A DNA stretch of 64,000 nucleotides from Curtobacterium sp. GC_Cur_3 (GCF_026544205.1 NZ_JALNUI010000019.1:16599-80598); one strand, 5' to 3'; counted from the stretch's first letter, positions 1 to 12,058 are shown. A program made the numbers and translations. Notes: generated by a model not told the origin, from the letters alone.

Positions 1-94
1 CAGCCCAACCTCCTGCTGCGATAGCGCAACAGTCACACCTGCGCTGACGCGTCACTCGTGGCCCCAGCGCGACGACGAACAGAAGAAGGAAATC

Positions 95-979
95 ATGGAG
101 ATCGGTCTTGTCGGCCTCGGGAAGATGGGCAACAACATGCGTGCGCGTCTGCGCAACGCAGGGATCGACGTCGTCGGGTACGACGCCAACCCCGCCGTCT
201 CGGACGTCGCTGACCTCGGCGCCCTCGCGAAGGCCCTGACCGGCCCGCGTCTGGTCTGGGTCATGGTCCCCCACGGGAAGATCACCGACGACGTCATCAC
301 GGACCTCGCCGAGGTCCTCGAGCCGGGTGACCTCGTCATCGACGGCGGCAACTCGAAGTGGCTCGACGACGAGGTGCACGCCAAGCTGCTCGACGCCAAG
401 GGCATCCGCTACATGGACGTCGGCGTCTCCGGTGGTGTCTGGGGCCTCGACAACGGCTACGGCCTGATGGTCGGTGGCGACGCCGCCGATGTCGAGCGCG
501 CGATGCCGGTCTTCGACGCGCTCCGCCCCGAGGGCCCCCGCGAAGAGGGCTTCTCGCACGCCGGCCCGATCGGTGCCGGCCACTACGCCAAGATGGTCCA
601 CAACGGCATCGAGTACGCGATCATGCAGGCGTACGGCGAGGGCTACGAGCTCCTCGAGGCCAAGGACCTGATCCAGGACGTCCCCGCGGTCTTCGCCGGG
701 TGGCAGCGCGGCACGGTCGTGCGCTCCTGGTTGCTCGACCTCATGGTGCTCGCCCTCAACGAGGACCCGAAGCTCACCGAGCTCGAGGGCTACGTCGAGG
801 ACTCGGGCGAGGGTCGCTGGACGCTCGAGGAGGGCATCGAGCTCGCCGTGCCGATGCCGGCGCTCTCGGCGTCGATCTTCGCGCGCTTCGTCTCGCGTCA
901 GGGCAGCGCGTCCCCGACGATGAAGGCCGTCGCGGCGCTCCGCAACCAGTTCGGCGGCCACGCCGTCAAGAAGTCCTAG
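95..979 (+). CDS. gnd: 6-phosphogluconate dehydrogenase, decarboxylating, short GndA type
   Basis: Oxidative decarboxylation of 6-phosphogluconate to ribulose 5-phosphate in the cytosolic pentose phosphate pathway. The protein is 294 aa, the short class (the enterobacterial type is about 470 aa). It opens with a Rossmann dinucleotide site (GLGKMGNNM, residues 7-15), then the substrate-binding segment VGVSGGVWGLDNGYGL near residue 110 and the HNGIEYAIMQ motif near residue 170. The ATG is preceded by AAGAAGGA at 83-90, a good ribosome binding site. A gnd gene between dnaN and recF is a known Microbacteriaceae arrangement. The 94 bases before it hold no gene, so dnaN is expected just outside the window. 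Cofactor choice cannot be settled by eye. Confidence 0.95.
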   Translation: MEIGLVGLGKMGNNMRARLRNAGIDVVGYDANPAVSDVADLGALAKALTGPRLVWVMVPHGKITDDVITDLAEVLEPGDLVIDGGNSKWLDDEVHAKLLDAKGIRYMDVGVSGGVWGLDNGYGLMVGGDAADVERAMPVFDALRPEGPREEGFSHAGPIGAGHYAKMVHNGIEYAIMQAYGEGYELLEAKDLIQDVPAVFAGWQRGTVVRSWLLDLMVLALNEDPKLTELEGYVEDSGEGRWTLEEGIELAVPMPALSASIFARFVSRQGSASPTMKAVAALRNQFGGHAVKKS

Positions 980-1010
980 GACTTCCCGGGGGAACCCGGC
1001 CTCGGCCCGC

Positions 1011-2225
1011 GTGCACGTCGACCATCTCCAACTCACCGACTTCCGGAACTACCGGCAGGCGGAGGTCGACTTCGCACGCGGGCCGAACCTGTTCGTCGGA
1101 CGGAACGGCCAGGGCAAGACGAACCTCGTCGAGTCCATCGCCTACCTGTCCACGCTCGGGTCGCACCGGGTGCCCACGGACGCGGCCCTCGTGCGGCAGG
1201 GGTGCGACGCGGCGATCGTCCGCGCTCGGCTCGCGCACGAGGACCGCAGCATCCTCGCCGAGGTGCAGATCAACCGCTCGGGGTCGAACCGGGCGCAGGT
1301 GAACCGCTCGGCGATCAAGCCGCGTGAGCTCCCGCGCTACTGCACCAGCGTGCTCTTCGCGCCGGAGGACCTGGCGCTCGTCCGCGGCGAACCGTCCGGC
1401 CGGCGTCGCATGCTCGACGAACTGCTCGTGCAGATCGCGCCGCGGATGCAGGGCGTCATCGCCGACTACGACCGCACCCTCCGGCAGCGCAACACCCTGC
1501 TGAAGTCGGCGAGGAACTCCGGCGCCAAGGCCGGGTCGCTCTCGACGCTCGAGGTCTGGGACGAACGCCTCGTCGCGTTCGGCTCCGAGATCATCGCCGC
1601 CCGCGACCACCTGACCCGTCGGCTCGCACCGTTCGTCGCGGAGTCGTACGCGATGGTCGCCGGTGAGCGGCACGAAGCCTCGATCACCGGCGTGCTCTCC
1701 GTGCGCGGCGGTGACCCCGAGGACGCGAGCGCCGCCGACCCCGTGCTCGGCACCCCCGACGAGCCCGTCACGGTCCCGGCCGCCGCTGAGGCCTTCCGTC
1801 AGGCGCTGGAACGCCGTCGCCGCGACGAACTCGACCGCGGGCTGACCCTCGCCGGACCCCACCGCGACGACGTGCTCTTCACCCTCAACGGGTTACCGGC
1901 CCGTGGATACGCCAGTCACGGGGAGTCCTGGTCGTTCGCGCTCGCGATCCAGCTCGCCTCGGCGTCGATCCTGCGCGCGGAGTCGAGCCTCGGCGACCCG
2001 ATCATCATCCTCGACGACGTCTTCGCCGAGCTCGACGAGTCCCGGCGGGAACGCCTCGGCTCCGCGGTGGCGGACTACGAGCAGGTCCTCATCACCGCGG
2101 CGGTGTTCGGTGACGTGCCCGGTCAGCTGGCCGCGCACACCGTGCGGATCGAGGCCGGGACCATCGTGACCGACGAGACCGAGCCGAGCCGAGCCTCCAG
2201 CCCGGCGACACCGACGGAGGCCTGA
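1011..2225 (+). CDS. recF: DNA replication and repair protein RecF
   Basis: RecF is an SMC-like ATPase that acts with RecO and RecR to load RecA on gapped DNA. Length is 404 aa, normal for the family. Visible motifs are LQLTDFRNY at the N-terminus, Walker A GRNGQGKT at residues 30-37, and the Walker B/D-loop segment DPIIILDDVFAELD about 55 residues before the end. The start is GTG at 1011, 31 bases after gnd; no strong ribosome binding site is visible and no better in-frame start exists. The stop overlaps the next start by one base (TGATG), so translation of the DUF721 gene is coupled. The C-terminal tail after the ATPase fold is low-complexity and contains a GAGCCTCCAG half-copy of a repeat found elsewhere in the window. 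Confidence 0.96.
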   Translation: MHVDHLQLTDFRNYRQAEVDFARGPNLFVGRNGQGKTNLVESIAYLSTLGSHRVPTDAALVRQGCDAAIVRARLAHEDRSILAEVQINRSGSNRAQVNRSAIKPRELPRYCTSVLFAPEDLALVRGEPSGRRRMLDELLVQIAPRMQGVIADYDRTLRQRNTLLKSARNSGAKAGSLSTLEVWDERLVAFGSEIIAARDHLTRRLAPFVAESYAMVAGERHEASITGVLSVRGGDPEDASAADPVLGTPDEPVTVPAAAEAFRQALERRRRDELDRGLTLAGPHRDDVLFTLNGLPARGYASHGESWSFALAIQLASASILRAESSLGDPIIILDDVFAELDESRRERLGSAVADYEQVLITAAVFGDVPGQLAAHTVRIEAGTIVTDETEPSRASSPATPTEA

Positions 2226-2725
2226 TGCCCAGGCCGTGGAAGCCCACCGAACCCAGCCGCGTGTACCAGCACATGAAGGCGGTGTTCGGCGACCCGGGCA
2301 AGCGCGGGGTCGACGCCCGTCGCCGACGCGCCAAGGAGATCGACGCCGACACCGTGCCGTACGGACGCGGACGTGAGCCGAAGGGACTCGGCGACATCGT
2401 CGGGTCGCTCGCGGCGGAGCTCGGCTGGACGGAGCCGCTGGCGCGCTCGGAGCTCTTCGTGGACTGGCCGAGCGTGGTCGGCGAGGAGCTCGCCAAGCAC
2501 TCCCGACCGACCGACATCGAGGACGGTGCACTGCTCATCCGCTGCGACTCGACGGCGTGGGCGACGCAGCTCCGGCTGATGCGTGCGAGCGTGACCACGA
2601 CCATCGCGGAGCGGCACCCGGAAGCGGGCGTCGAGTCAATACGGGTTTCCGGACCGGACGCCCCCACCTGGAAACGTGGCCCCAGGAGCGTCCAGGGGCG
2701 CGGCCCTCGCGACACCTACGGTTGA
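2225..2725 (+). CDS. DUF721 (DciA-like) protein
   Basis: A 166-aa member of the DUF721 family, which is found between recF and gyrB in most actinobacteria. DUF721 includes DciA, a loader or partner of the replicative helicase, so a role in replication initiation is likely by family but not shown here. The N-terminal 55 residues are basic and probably disordered (RRRRAKEID). The folded domain follows, starting at LGDIVGSLAAELGW, with FVDWPSVVGEELAKHSRP and LLIRCDSTAWATQLRLM as the conserved strands. The ATG overlaps the recF stop by one base. The C-terminal 25 residues are polar and arginine-rich. Confidence is high for the family and moderate for the DciA role. Confidence 0.85.
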   Translation: MPRPWKPTEPSRVYQHMKAVFGDPGKRGVDARRRRAKEIDADTVPYGRGREPKGLGDIVGSLAAELGWTEPLARSELFVDWPSVVGEELAKHSRPTDIEDGALLIRCDSTAWATQLRLMRASVTTTIAERHPEAGVESIRVSGPDAPTWKRGPRSVQGRGPRDTYG

Positions 2726-4861
<2,136 letters not shown>

Positions 4862-4978
4862 TCACCGGACCGGAGGCGCGGCGCGAGCCGCGCGCCCTGG
4901 TCCTGACCACCTGTGGTCGCGCCCGGCGCGACGAACGCCACCACGGCCTCCCGGCCGTCAGAAAGGTAGCCGAGCCAG

Positions 4979-7616
<2,638 letters not shown>

Positions 7617-7624
<8 letters not shown>

Positions 7625-8024
7625 TGTCGCCGAGAAGCTCCAGAGGAAGGCGAAGCGGCCCGTCGGCACCCGACAGGTCCGTCTGCGCCTCGTCTACCTC
7701 GACTTCTGGTCGGTGGTGAAGCTGAGCTTCCTCATCGCCCTCGCCGGCAGCATCGTGATCGTCGTCGCCACCGCGCTCGTCTGGCTCATCCTCAACCAGA
7801 CTGGCGTGTTCGAGAAGATCGACATGCTGCTGAAGGACGTCACCGGGCAGAACGGGTACTCGATCATGGACCAGTTCTCACTGGGCCAGGTCCTCGGGTT
7901 CTCGATCGTCGTCGGCATCCTCAACGTGGTCGTCGGCACCGTGCTCGGCGCCATCGTGAGCGTGCTGTACAACCTCAGCGTGCGGATCACGGGCGGCCTG
8001 CTCGTGGGCTTCACCAACAACTGA
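7617..8024 (+). CDS. DUF3566 transmembrane protein
   Basis: A 135-aa small membrane protein of the DUF3566 family, which follows gyrA in most actinobacteria; its molecular function is not known. A basic N-terminus ([19 protein letters not shown]) precedes two hydrophobic segments, roughly residues 35-60 and 93-120, with a short loop between them. The ATG lies inside the last codons of gyrA (8-base overlap), so it is probably cotranscribed and translationally coupled with gyrA. Similar proteins are longer in mycobacteria because of an N-terminal extension; this one is the core domain only. Confidence 0.9.
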
Positions 8025-8079
8025 CACACCCGGCCGGATGAGGCCGACCACTCGATTTCGTTCCCACGACTTCCTGCGG

Positions 8080-8085
8080 TAGGCT
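8080..8085 (+). promoter_or_regulatory. Candidate -10 of tRNA-Ile
   Basis: TAGGCT lies 14 bases before the mature 5' end of tRNA-Ile. The same hexamer occurs before other genes in this window. No clear -35 box is seen. Confidence 0.4.
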
Positions 8086-8099
8086 TTCATCCGGTCTGA

Positions 8100-8176
8100 G
8101 GGGCTATAGCTCAGGCGGTTAGAGCGCTTCGCTGATAACGAAGAGGTCCAAGGTTCAAGTCCTTGTAGCCCCACCA
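8100..8176 (+). tRNA. tRNA-Ile (GAT)
   Basis: Full cloverleaf. The acceptor 5' strand GGGGCTA (8100-8106) pairs with TAGCCCC (8166-8172). The anticodon GAT is at 8134-8136 and the T-arm contains GGTTCAAGTCC. CCA is encoded at 8174-8176. It is followed by tRNA-Ala 53 bases downstream, the usual actinobacterial pairing after gyrA. Confidence 0.98.
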
Positions 8177-8229
8177 CAATTCAACTCCCGCGTCGGATCT
8201 CTCGACGTGGCGGCCGGTTCGGTCGCTCC

Positions 8230-8302
8230 GGGGCCTTAGCTCAGTTGGTAGAGCGCTGCCTTTGCAAGGCAGATGTCAGGAGTTCGAATCTCCTAGGCTC
8301 CA
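8230..8302 (+). tRNA. tRNA-Ala (TGC)
   Basis: Acceptor strand GGGGCCT (8230-8236) pairs with AGGCTCC (8295-8301, one G-T pair). The anticodon TGC is at 8263-8265. After the discriminator A at 8302 the next bases are CTC, so CCA is not encoded, unlike the tRNA-Ile and tRNA-Leu genes in this window. Confidence 0.98.
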
Positions 8303-8514
8303 CTCCCTCGGCCCCTGGTCGGCGACTTCGGTCGTCGTCGCAGGGGCTTCGTGCTGCGTCGGTGTGCTGGTGCGCCGAGGCGGCCGCGAGCGGTCACAAC
8401 ACCCCGCTCACGTCCGCCGAGTGGTCGCGAACCGTGGCTTCGGGGCTGCGTCGACGACGGACTGTGGCCGGTAGGTGGGGCGCAGACGGGGTGTCGTGAC
8501 CGGTCGGCGGGCCG

Positions 8515-8546
8515 GGAGGCTCGGGGCGGGCCCGCCCCGAGCCTCC
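8515..8546. repeat. Family B palindrome, copy 1
   Basis: Perfect 32-nt palindrome beginning GGAGGCTCGGGGCGGG. It is the first of four copies in the array, and two more copies lie at 12817-12848 and 49945-49976. Confidence 0.85.
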
Positions 8547-8564
8547 AGTCCGGTGTGCGGCCGT

Positions 8565-8620
8565 GAGATCGCAGTGGGTGTCGGGTCCGCCTTTGTGGAG
8601 GCGACACCAACTGCGATCTC
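8565..8620. repeat. Family A palindrome, copy 1
   Basis: A 56-nt imperfect palindrome with 19-nt arms (GAGATCGCAGTGGGTGTCG against its complement, one mismatch) around a loop with a small inner hairpin. Confidence 0.85.
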
Positions 8621-8723
8621 GGCGCCGCGAGCGGTGACGACACCCCGCTCAGGTGCGCCGAGTGGCCGCGGGTCGTCGGCCCGCGGCGCCGGAGGCGACG
8701 GGTCGTGACCGGTCGGCGGGCCG

Positions 8724-8755
8724 GGAGGCTCGGGGCGGGCCCGCCCCGAGCCTCC
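8724..8755. repeat. Family B palindrome, copy 2
   Basis: Perfect 32-nt palindrome identical to the copy at 8515-8546. Confidence 0.85.
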
Positions 8756-8774
8756 AGTCCGGTGTGTGGCCGGT

Positions 8775-8830
8775 GAGATCGCAGTGGGTGTCGGGTCCGC
8801 CTTTGTGGAGGCGACACCCACTGCGATCTC
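8775..8830. repeat. Family A palindrome, copy 2
   Basis: A 56-nt element whose two 19-nt arms are perfect complements. Confidence 0.85.
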
Positions 8831-8964
8831 GGCGCCGCGAGCGGTCACGACACCCCGCTCAGGTGCGCCGAGTGGGCGCGGTTCGTCGGCCCGCGGCGCC
8901 GCAGGCGACGGGCTGCGACCGGTCGCGGAACGCGAGCGGGGTGTCGTGACCGCTCGGCGGGCAG

Positions 8965-8996
8965 GGAGGCGCGGTGCGGGGCCGCGACGCGCCTCC
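8965..8996. repeat. Family B palindrome, copy 3 (diverged)
   Basis: A 32-nt near-palindrome beginning GGAGGCGCGGTGCGGG. The arms keep most pairs although the sequence differs from copies 1 and 2. Confidence 0.75.
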
Positions 8997-9015
8997 AGTC
9001 CGGTGCGTGGCCGGT

Positions 9016-9071
9016 GAGATCGCAGTTGGTGTTGGGTCCGCGCGTGCCGAGGCGACACGAAGTGCGATCTC
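9016..9071. repeat. Family A palindrome, copy 3
   Basis: A 56-nt element with the outer arm GAGATCGCA and a changed loop (cgcgtgccga). Confidence 0.8.
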
Positions 9072-9174
9072 GGCGCCGCGAGTGGGCGCAACACGCCGCT
9101 CAGGTTCGCCGAGTGGGCGCGGGTCGTCGGCCCGCGGCGCCGGAGGCGACGGGTCGTGACTGGTCGGCGGCACT

Positions 9175-9206
9175 GGAGGCTCGGGGCGGGGCCGCCACGC
9201 GCCTCC
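9175..9206. repeat. Family B palindrome, copy 4 (diverged)
   Basis: A 32-nt element beginning GGAGGCTCGGGGCGGG with a mutated right arm ending GCGCCTCC. Confidence 0.7.
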
Positions 9207-9225
9207 GGTCCGGTGCGTGGCCGGT

Positions 9226-9281
9226 GAGATCTCAGTTGGTGTCGGGTCCGCGCGTGCGGAGGTGACACGAAGTGCGATCTC
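9226..9281. repeat. Family A palindrome, copy 4
   Basis: A 56-nt element. Its right arm and flank (GACACGAAGTGCGATCTC then GGCGTCAG) match the distant copy at 56214-56269 more closely than the neighbouring copies do. Confidence 0.8.
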
Positions 9282-9320
9282 GGCGTCAGTGGTGGCGGGG
9301 CGCAGCACCCCCGGGGACGA

Positions 9321-9353
9321 CGAAGGGCCCCGGCGCAGTGCCGGGGCCCTTCG
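9321..9353. terminator. Strong hairpin terminator
   Basis: A 14-bp stem CGAAGGGCCCCGGC with loop GCAGT. It lies just past the stop of the minus-strand membrane protein gene and also closes the repeat array, so it can act in both directions. There is no long T-run. Confidence 0.75.
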
Positions 9354-9368
9354 TACGAACCGGAGAGG

Positions 9369-9944
9369 TCAGGCTGCGGACTTGTCCGCGGAGTCGGAGT
9401 CGTCGGCAACCCAGAGGTCGTCGTCGGCCCGGAGCGTCTGGTACGCGGCGTAGGCGGCACCGGCAACGGCGACGACACCGACGATGATCAGTGCGACACC
9501 ACCGAAGCCGAGGCCCTTCTTCTGCTGCGACGGGACGTACTTCGCAGCGGCCTTCTTCGCGCTCTTGCTCTTCTTCTGCGCGTTCTTCACGAGCTTCTTG
9601 ACGCGGGGGTCCTTCGCGAGGTCGCCCACGCTCATGACCGAGCCCGCGGTCGAGACCAGGCCGGGGATGACCTCGGTCTGGAAACGGTGCGAAGCGGTCT
9701 GTGCTGCCGAGGTGGCGGCGTGGACACCCGTCGCGACAGCCGGGCGGATGCCGTTGTCGATCGCGTTCTGGACGCGGGGTGCGATGTCCTTGCGTGCTGC
9801 GTCGGCGGCGTGCGAGCGGGCCTCGGCGAGGATCTCGTTCGCGTGCTCGAGCACCTTGCGCTGCTCACCGAGGAGCGAGGCGGTCTTGCCCTTGAGCTTC
9901 TTGATCTGCTTCCGGCGCTTGCGCGGCAGTTCGATCGTCGTCAT
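9369..9944 (-). CDS. Lysine-rich membrane-anchored protein of unknown function
   Basis: A 191-aa protein I cannot assign to a named function. The N-terminus is strongly basic (PRKRRKQIKKLKGKT), followed by a predicted helical region of about residues 25-120 with heptad-like alanines. A second lysine cluster (KKLVKNAQKKSKSAKKAAAK) lies near residue 135. One hydrophobic segment is at about 155-178 (GVALIIVGVVAVAGAAYAAY), and the tail is acidic (DDDLWVADDSDSADK). The ATG at 9944 is chosen because GGAGG lies 7 bases upstream; the longer frame to 10085 has no support. It is divergent from the cyclophilin gene and ends in a strong hairpin. The layout suggests a single-pass protein with a large cytoplasmic nucleic-acid- or envelope-facing domain, but this is inference. 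Confidence 0.75.
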   Translation of the reverse strand: MTTIELPRKRRKQIKKLKGKTASLLGEQRKVLEHANEILAEARSHAADAARKDIAPRVQNAIDNGIRPAVATGVHAATSAAQTASHRFQTEVIPGLVSTAGSVMSVGDLAKDPRVKKLVKNAQKKSKSAKKAAAKYVPSQQKKGLGFGGVALIIVGVVAVAGAAYAAYQTLRADDDLWVADDSDSADKSAA

Positions 9945-10060
9945 CTGGTACCTCCATCGGAACGGCGTGCCCCCATCCTGCCACCGCAGCGCCTGACAGG
10001 TCACGGAGTCGTACCTGTGGGTACCGTCTGTACGCAGGGGACGCATGCGAGAATCGGAAC

Positions 10061-10600
10061 ATGTCTCTGCACACCGCTGTCGCAACGATCCACACGAACA
10101 AGGGCGACATCCGCGTCAACCTGTTCGGCAACCACGCTCCGAAGACCGTCAAGAACTTCGTCGACCTGGCCACCGGCCAGCAGGAGTGGACCCACCCGGG
10201 CACCGGCAAGGTCTCCACCGACAAGCTCTACGACGGCGTGGTCTTCCACCGCATCATCAAGGACTTCATGATCCAGGGCGGCGACCCGCTCGGCCAGGGC
10301 ATCGGCGGCCCGGGCTACCGCTTCGACGACGAGATCTCGCCCGAGCTCACCTTCCAGAACCCGTACATCTTCGCGATGGCGAACGCCGGGCTCCAGGGTG
10401 GCCGTGGCACCAACGGCTCGCAGTTCTTCATCACGACGGTGGCGACCCCCTGGCTCCAGGGCAAGCACACCATCTTCGGTGAGGTCGCCGACGACGAGTC
10501 CCGCGCCGTGGTCGACGCGATCGAGGGCGTCCCCACCGACGGCCGTGACAAGCCCGTCGAGGACGTCGTCATCAACAGCATCGACGTCGAGTCCGTCTGA
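10061..10600 (+). CDS. ppiA: Cyclophilin-type peptidyl-prolyl cis-trans isomerase
   Basis: Catalyses proline cis-trans isomerisation during protein folding. The product is 179 aa with no signal peptide, so it should be cytosolic. Cyclophilin active-site motifs are VVFHRIIKDFMIQGGDP (catalytic Arg in FHR, Gln-Gly-Gly-Asp), GTNGSQFFITT and LQGKHTIFGEV. It carries a Trp in ATPWLQGKH at the cyclosporin-contact position. A GAGAAT hexamer ends 6 bases before the ATG, so the mRNA may be leaderless. The rhomboid gene starts 2 bases after its stop and is probably cotranscribed. Confidence 0.95.
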   Translation: MSLHTAVATIHTNKGDIRVNLFGNHAPKTVKNFVDLATGQQEWTHPGTGKVSTDKLYDGVVFHRIIKDFMIQGGDPLGQGIGGPGYRFDDEISPELTFQNPYIFAMANAGLQGGRGTNGSQFFITTVATPWLQGKHTIFGEVADDESRAVVDAIEGVPTDGRDKPVEDVVINSIDVESV

Positions 10601-10602
10601 CC

Positions 10603-11454
10603 TTGACCGACCAGGCGTACAACCCGGCGAACTACTGCTACCGGCACCCGGACCGGCAGAGCTTCATCCTCTGCCAGCGGTGCGGACGGACGATCTGCAC
10701 CGAGTGTCAGACGCCGGCGGCCGTCGGGGTGCACTGCCCTGAGTGCGTGCGCGAACAGCGCGCGCAGTTCACCGCGAACCGTCGTGCGACCGGGCCCAGC
10801 GGGTTCACGGTCGCACGACGGCGCTTCGCCATGCTCGACCAGAAGGCCACGGTCGTCATCGTCGCGGTCTCCGTCGCGATCTGGCTGCTCGACCAGGTCA
10901 CCCGGGGCTTCTTCACGCAGCTGCTCGGGTACAACGCGTACTACCTGCCGACGCAGCCGTGGCGCATGGTCACGTCGCTGTTCGTCCACTCGGGGTTCCT
11001 CCACATCCTGTTCAACATGTGGGCGGTGTTCATCTTCGGACGGATGCTCGAGAACATGCTCGGGTCGTGGCGGTTCCTCGCGCTGTACTTCCTGTCGGGC
11101 CTCGGCGGCTCGATGGCCGTGACGTTGCTGGCTCCGACGAGCTCGGTGGTCGGGGCCTCCGGCGCGATCTTCGGGCTCTTCGCGGCGTTCTTCGTCCTGC
11201 AGCGGAGCCTCGGTGCAAACGCGGTCTCCCTGCTCGTCATCATGGGGCTCAACCTGGTGATCGGGTTCCTCCCCGGGACGAACATCTCGTGGCAGGCCCA
11301 CGTCGGCGGCATCGCGGTCGGCTTCCTCACCGGGTACGTCTTCTCGAAGACGCGCAACGTCCGGCAACGAGGACTCCAGATCGGGCTGTTAATCGGGGAA
11401 GCGGTGCTCATCGTCGCCCTCACGGTCGTCGGCTACGTCCTGGCTCTCGCCTGA
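10603..11454 (+). CDS. Rhomboid-family intramembrane serine protease with N-terminal zinc-ribbon-like domain
   Basis: A membrane protease that cleaves transmembrane substrates within the bilayer; its substrates are unknown. The 283-aa protein begins with a B-box-like cysteine/histidine domain (CYRHPDR, CQRCGR, CTECQ, HCPEC, residues 12-46), then a basic linker and about six membrane segments. The catalytic serine is in GASGAIFG (near residue 187) and the catalytic histidine in WQAHVGGIAVG (near residue 230). The start is TTG at 10603, two bases after the cyclophilin stop, with no clear ribosome site; coupling to the upstream gene is likely. The stop codon lies inside the first unit of an 8-bp tandem repeat. 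Confidence 0.9.
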   Translation: MTDQAYNPANYCYRHPDRQSFILCQRCGRTICTECQTPAAVGVHCPECVREQRAQFTANRRATGPSGFTVARRRFAMLDQKATVVIVAVSVAIWLLDQVTRGFFTQLLGYNAYYLPTQPWRMVTSLFVHSGFLHILFNMWAVFIFGRMLENMLGSWRFLALYFLSGLGGSMAVTLLAPTSSVVGASGAIFGLFAAFFVLQRSLGANAVSLLVIMGLNLVIGFLPGTNISWQAHVGGIAVGFLTGYVFSKTRNVRQRGLQIGLLIGEAVLIVALTVVGYVLALA

Positions 11455-11490
11455 TGACCTGATGACCTGATGACCTGATGACCTGATGAC
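11451..11490. repeat. Five-copy 8-bp tandem repeat over a stop codon
   Basis: CTGATGAC repeated five times without change. The first unit contains the rhomboid stop TGA. Because 8 is not a multiple of 3, every frame meets a TGA in the array. Confidence 0.95.
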
Positions 11491-11511
11491 CTGAACGACC
11501 GTCGTACCGCG

Positions 11512-11543
11512 AACGCCCCGTCACTGTCGTGACGGGGCGTTTT
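11512..11543 (+). terminator. Rho-independent terminator after the rhomboid gene
   Basis: A 13-bp stem AACGCCCCGTCAC with loop TGTC, followed by TTTT. It is the best-formed terminator in the window. Confidence 0.9.
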
Positions 11544-11549
11544 CGTACC

Positions 11550-11707
11550 TGTGGACAACTCGGTGAGTTACACGCGTGTGATTATCCCCACTGTGGAAAC
11601 CCCTGTGGACAACTCCGGGTCAGGGGTGTGGAACAGCGTGTGGAGAACGCCGTCTTCTGTGGAGAACCCGGTTCTGTCGGGCCGAAGTGGTCTTCCCCTG
11701 TGGAGAA
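11550..11707. other. Cluster of DnaA-box-like 9-mers
   Basis: Two exact TGTGGACAA boxes (11550-11558, 11604-11612; complement TTGTCCACA, the high-GC actinobacterial box), one TTATCCCCA (11582-11590, one change from the E. coli box) and three TGTGGAGAA (11639-11647, 11658-11666, 11699-11707, one change) occur within 158 bases. A weaker TGTGGAAAC is at 11592-11600. All but the TTATCCCCA box point the same way. The cluster lies between convergent genes and between two hairpin terminators, so it is unlikely to be a promoter. A locally A/T-richer patch lies at 11565-11585. Confidence 0.65.
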
Positions 11708-11733
11708 CGACACCACTCGTCGGGCGCACGAGA

Positions 11734-11765
11734 ACGCCCGCCGCACCAAGGGGTGCAGCGGGCGT
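11734..11765 (-). terminator. Hairpin downstream of crgA
   Basis: Stem ACGCCCGCCGCACC pairs with GGTGCAGCGGGCGT (one mismatch) around a 4-base loop, 22 bases past the crgA stop on the minus strand. Confidence 0.65.
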
Positions 11766-11787
11766 CGACAGCAGGTCGGGTCGGGGC

Positions 11788-12045
11788 TCAGCGCCACCGT
11801 GTGGTCATCAGGAAGCCGACGAACATGATGCCGAAGCCGATGAGGATGTTCCACGAGTTCAGCGACGGGACCGGCAGGGTGCCCTGTGAGATGTAGAAGA
11901 TGATCACCCAGGCGAGGCCGATCAGCATGAACCCGAACATCACCGGCTTGAACCACACGGGGTTGGGCTGGTTGCCCGCCGTGTCGACCGAGTCGGCTCG
12001 GGTGGTCGTCCGGGCGGGCTTGGTGCGGTCCTTGTCCTTGGCCAT
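11788..12045 (-). CDS. crgA: Cell division protein CrgA
   Basis: Small septation-site membrane protein that bridges FtsZ, FtsQ, FtsI and other divisome parts in actinobacteria. The 85-aa product has a charged cytoplasmic N-terminus (MAKDKDRTKPARTTTR) and two membrane helices, about residues 33-52 and 66-81, joined by the conserved ISQGTLPVPSLNSWNILIGF loop, with a terminal TTRWR. The ATG at 12045 is preceded by TAGGAT 7 bases upstream, so the mRNA may be leaderless; the longer frame to 12153 is discarded. Its position beside pabA and pknB is the standard actinobacterial context. Confidence 0.95.
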   Translation of the reverse strand: MAKDKDRTKPARTTTRADSVDTAGNQPNPVWFKPVMFGFMLIGLAWVIIFYISQGTLPVPSLNSWNILIGFGIMFVGFLMTTRWR

Positions 12046-12052
12046 GGCCGGT

Positions 12053-12058
12053 ATCCTA
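12053..12058 (-). promoter_or_regulatory. Candidate -10 of crgA
   Basis: TAGGAT on the minus strand, 7 bases before the ATG. Confidence 0.45.

Larger units (their letters stand above)
8381..9299. repeat. Tandem array of alternating palindromic repeats, non-coding
   Basis: About 920 bases of GC-rich repeat directly downstream of tRNA-Ala and before a terminator. The segment beginning GCGCCGCGAGCGGT recurs near 8383, 8621, 8831, 9072 and, degraded, 9282. The periods of about 240, 210, 241 and 210 suggest a 450-base unit duplicated once. Each period contains one 32-nt palindrome (family B) followed about 50 bases later by one 56-nt palindrome (family A). Open frames cross it in several phases only because stops are rare; their translations are arginine/proline-rich with no domain. 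I see no gene in this stretch. Confidence 0.85.

Noticed and set aside
8381..9299. CRISPR array
   Set aside because: Units are 210-240 bases and palindromic, with repeated rather than unique spacers; no cas genes are present.
8230..9370. Integrated mobile element at tRNA-Ala
   Set aside because: A repeat array follows the tRNA, but there is no integrase and no second copy of the tRNA 3' end.
8408..9478. A 356-codon open frame on the minus strand across the repeat array
   Set aside because: Its translation is a periodic Arg/Pro/Ser-rich sequence that follows the DNA repeat period, has no domain, and competes with similar frames on both strands.
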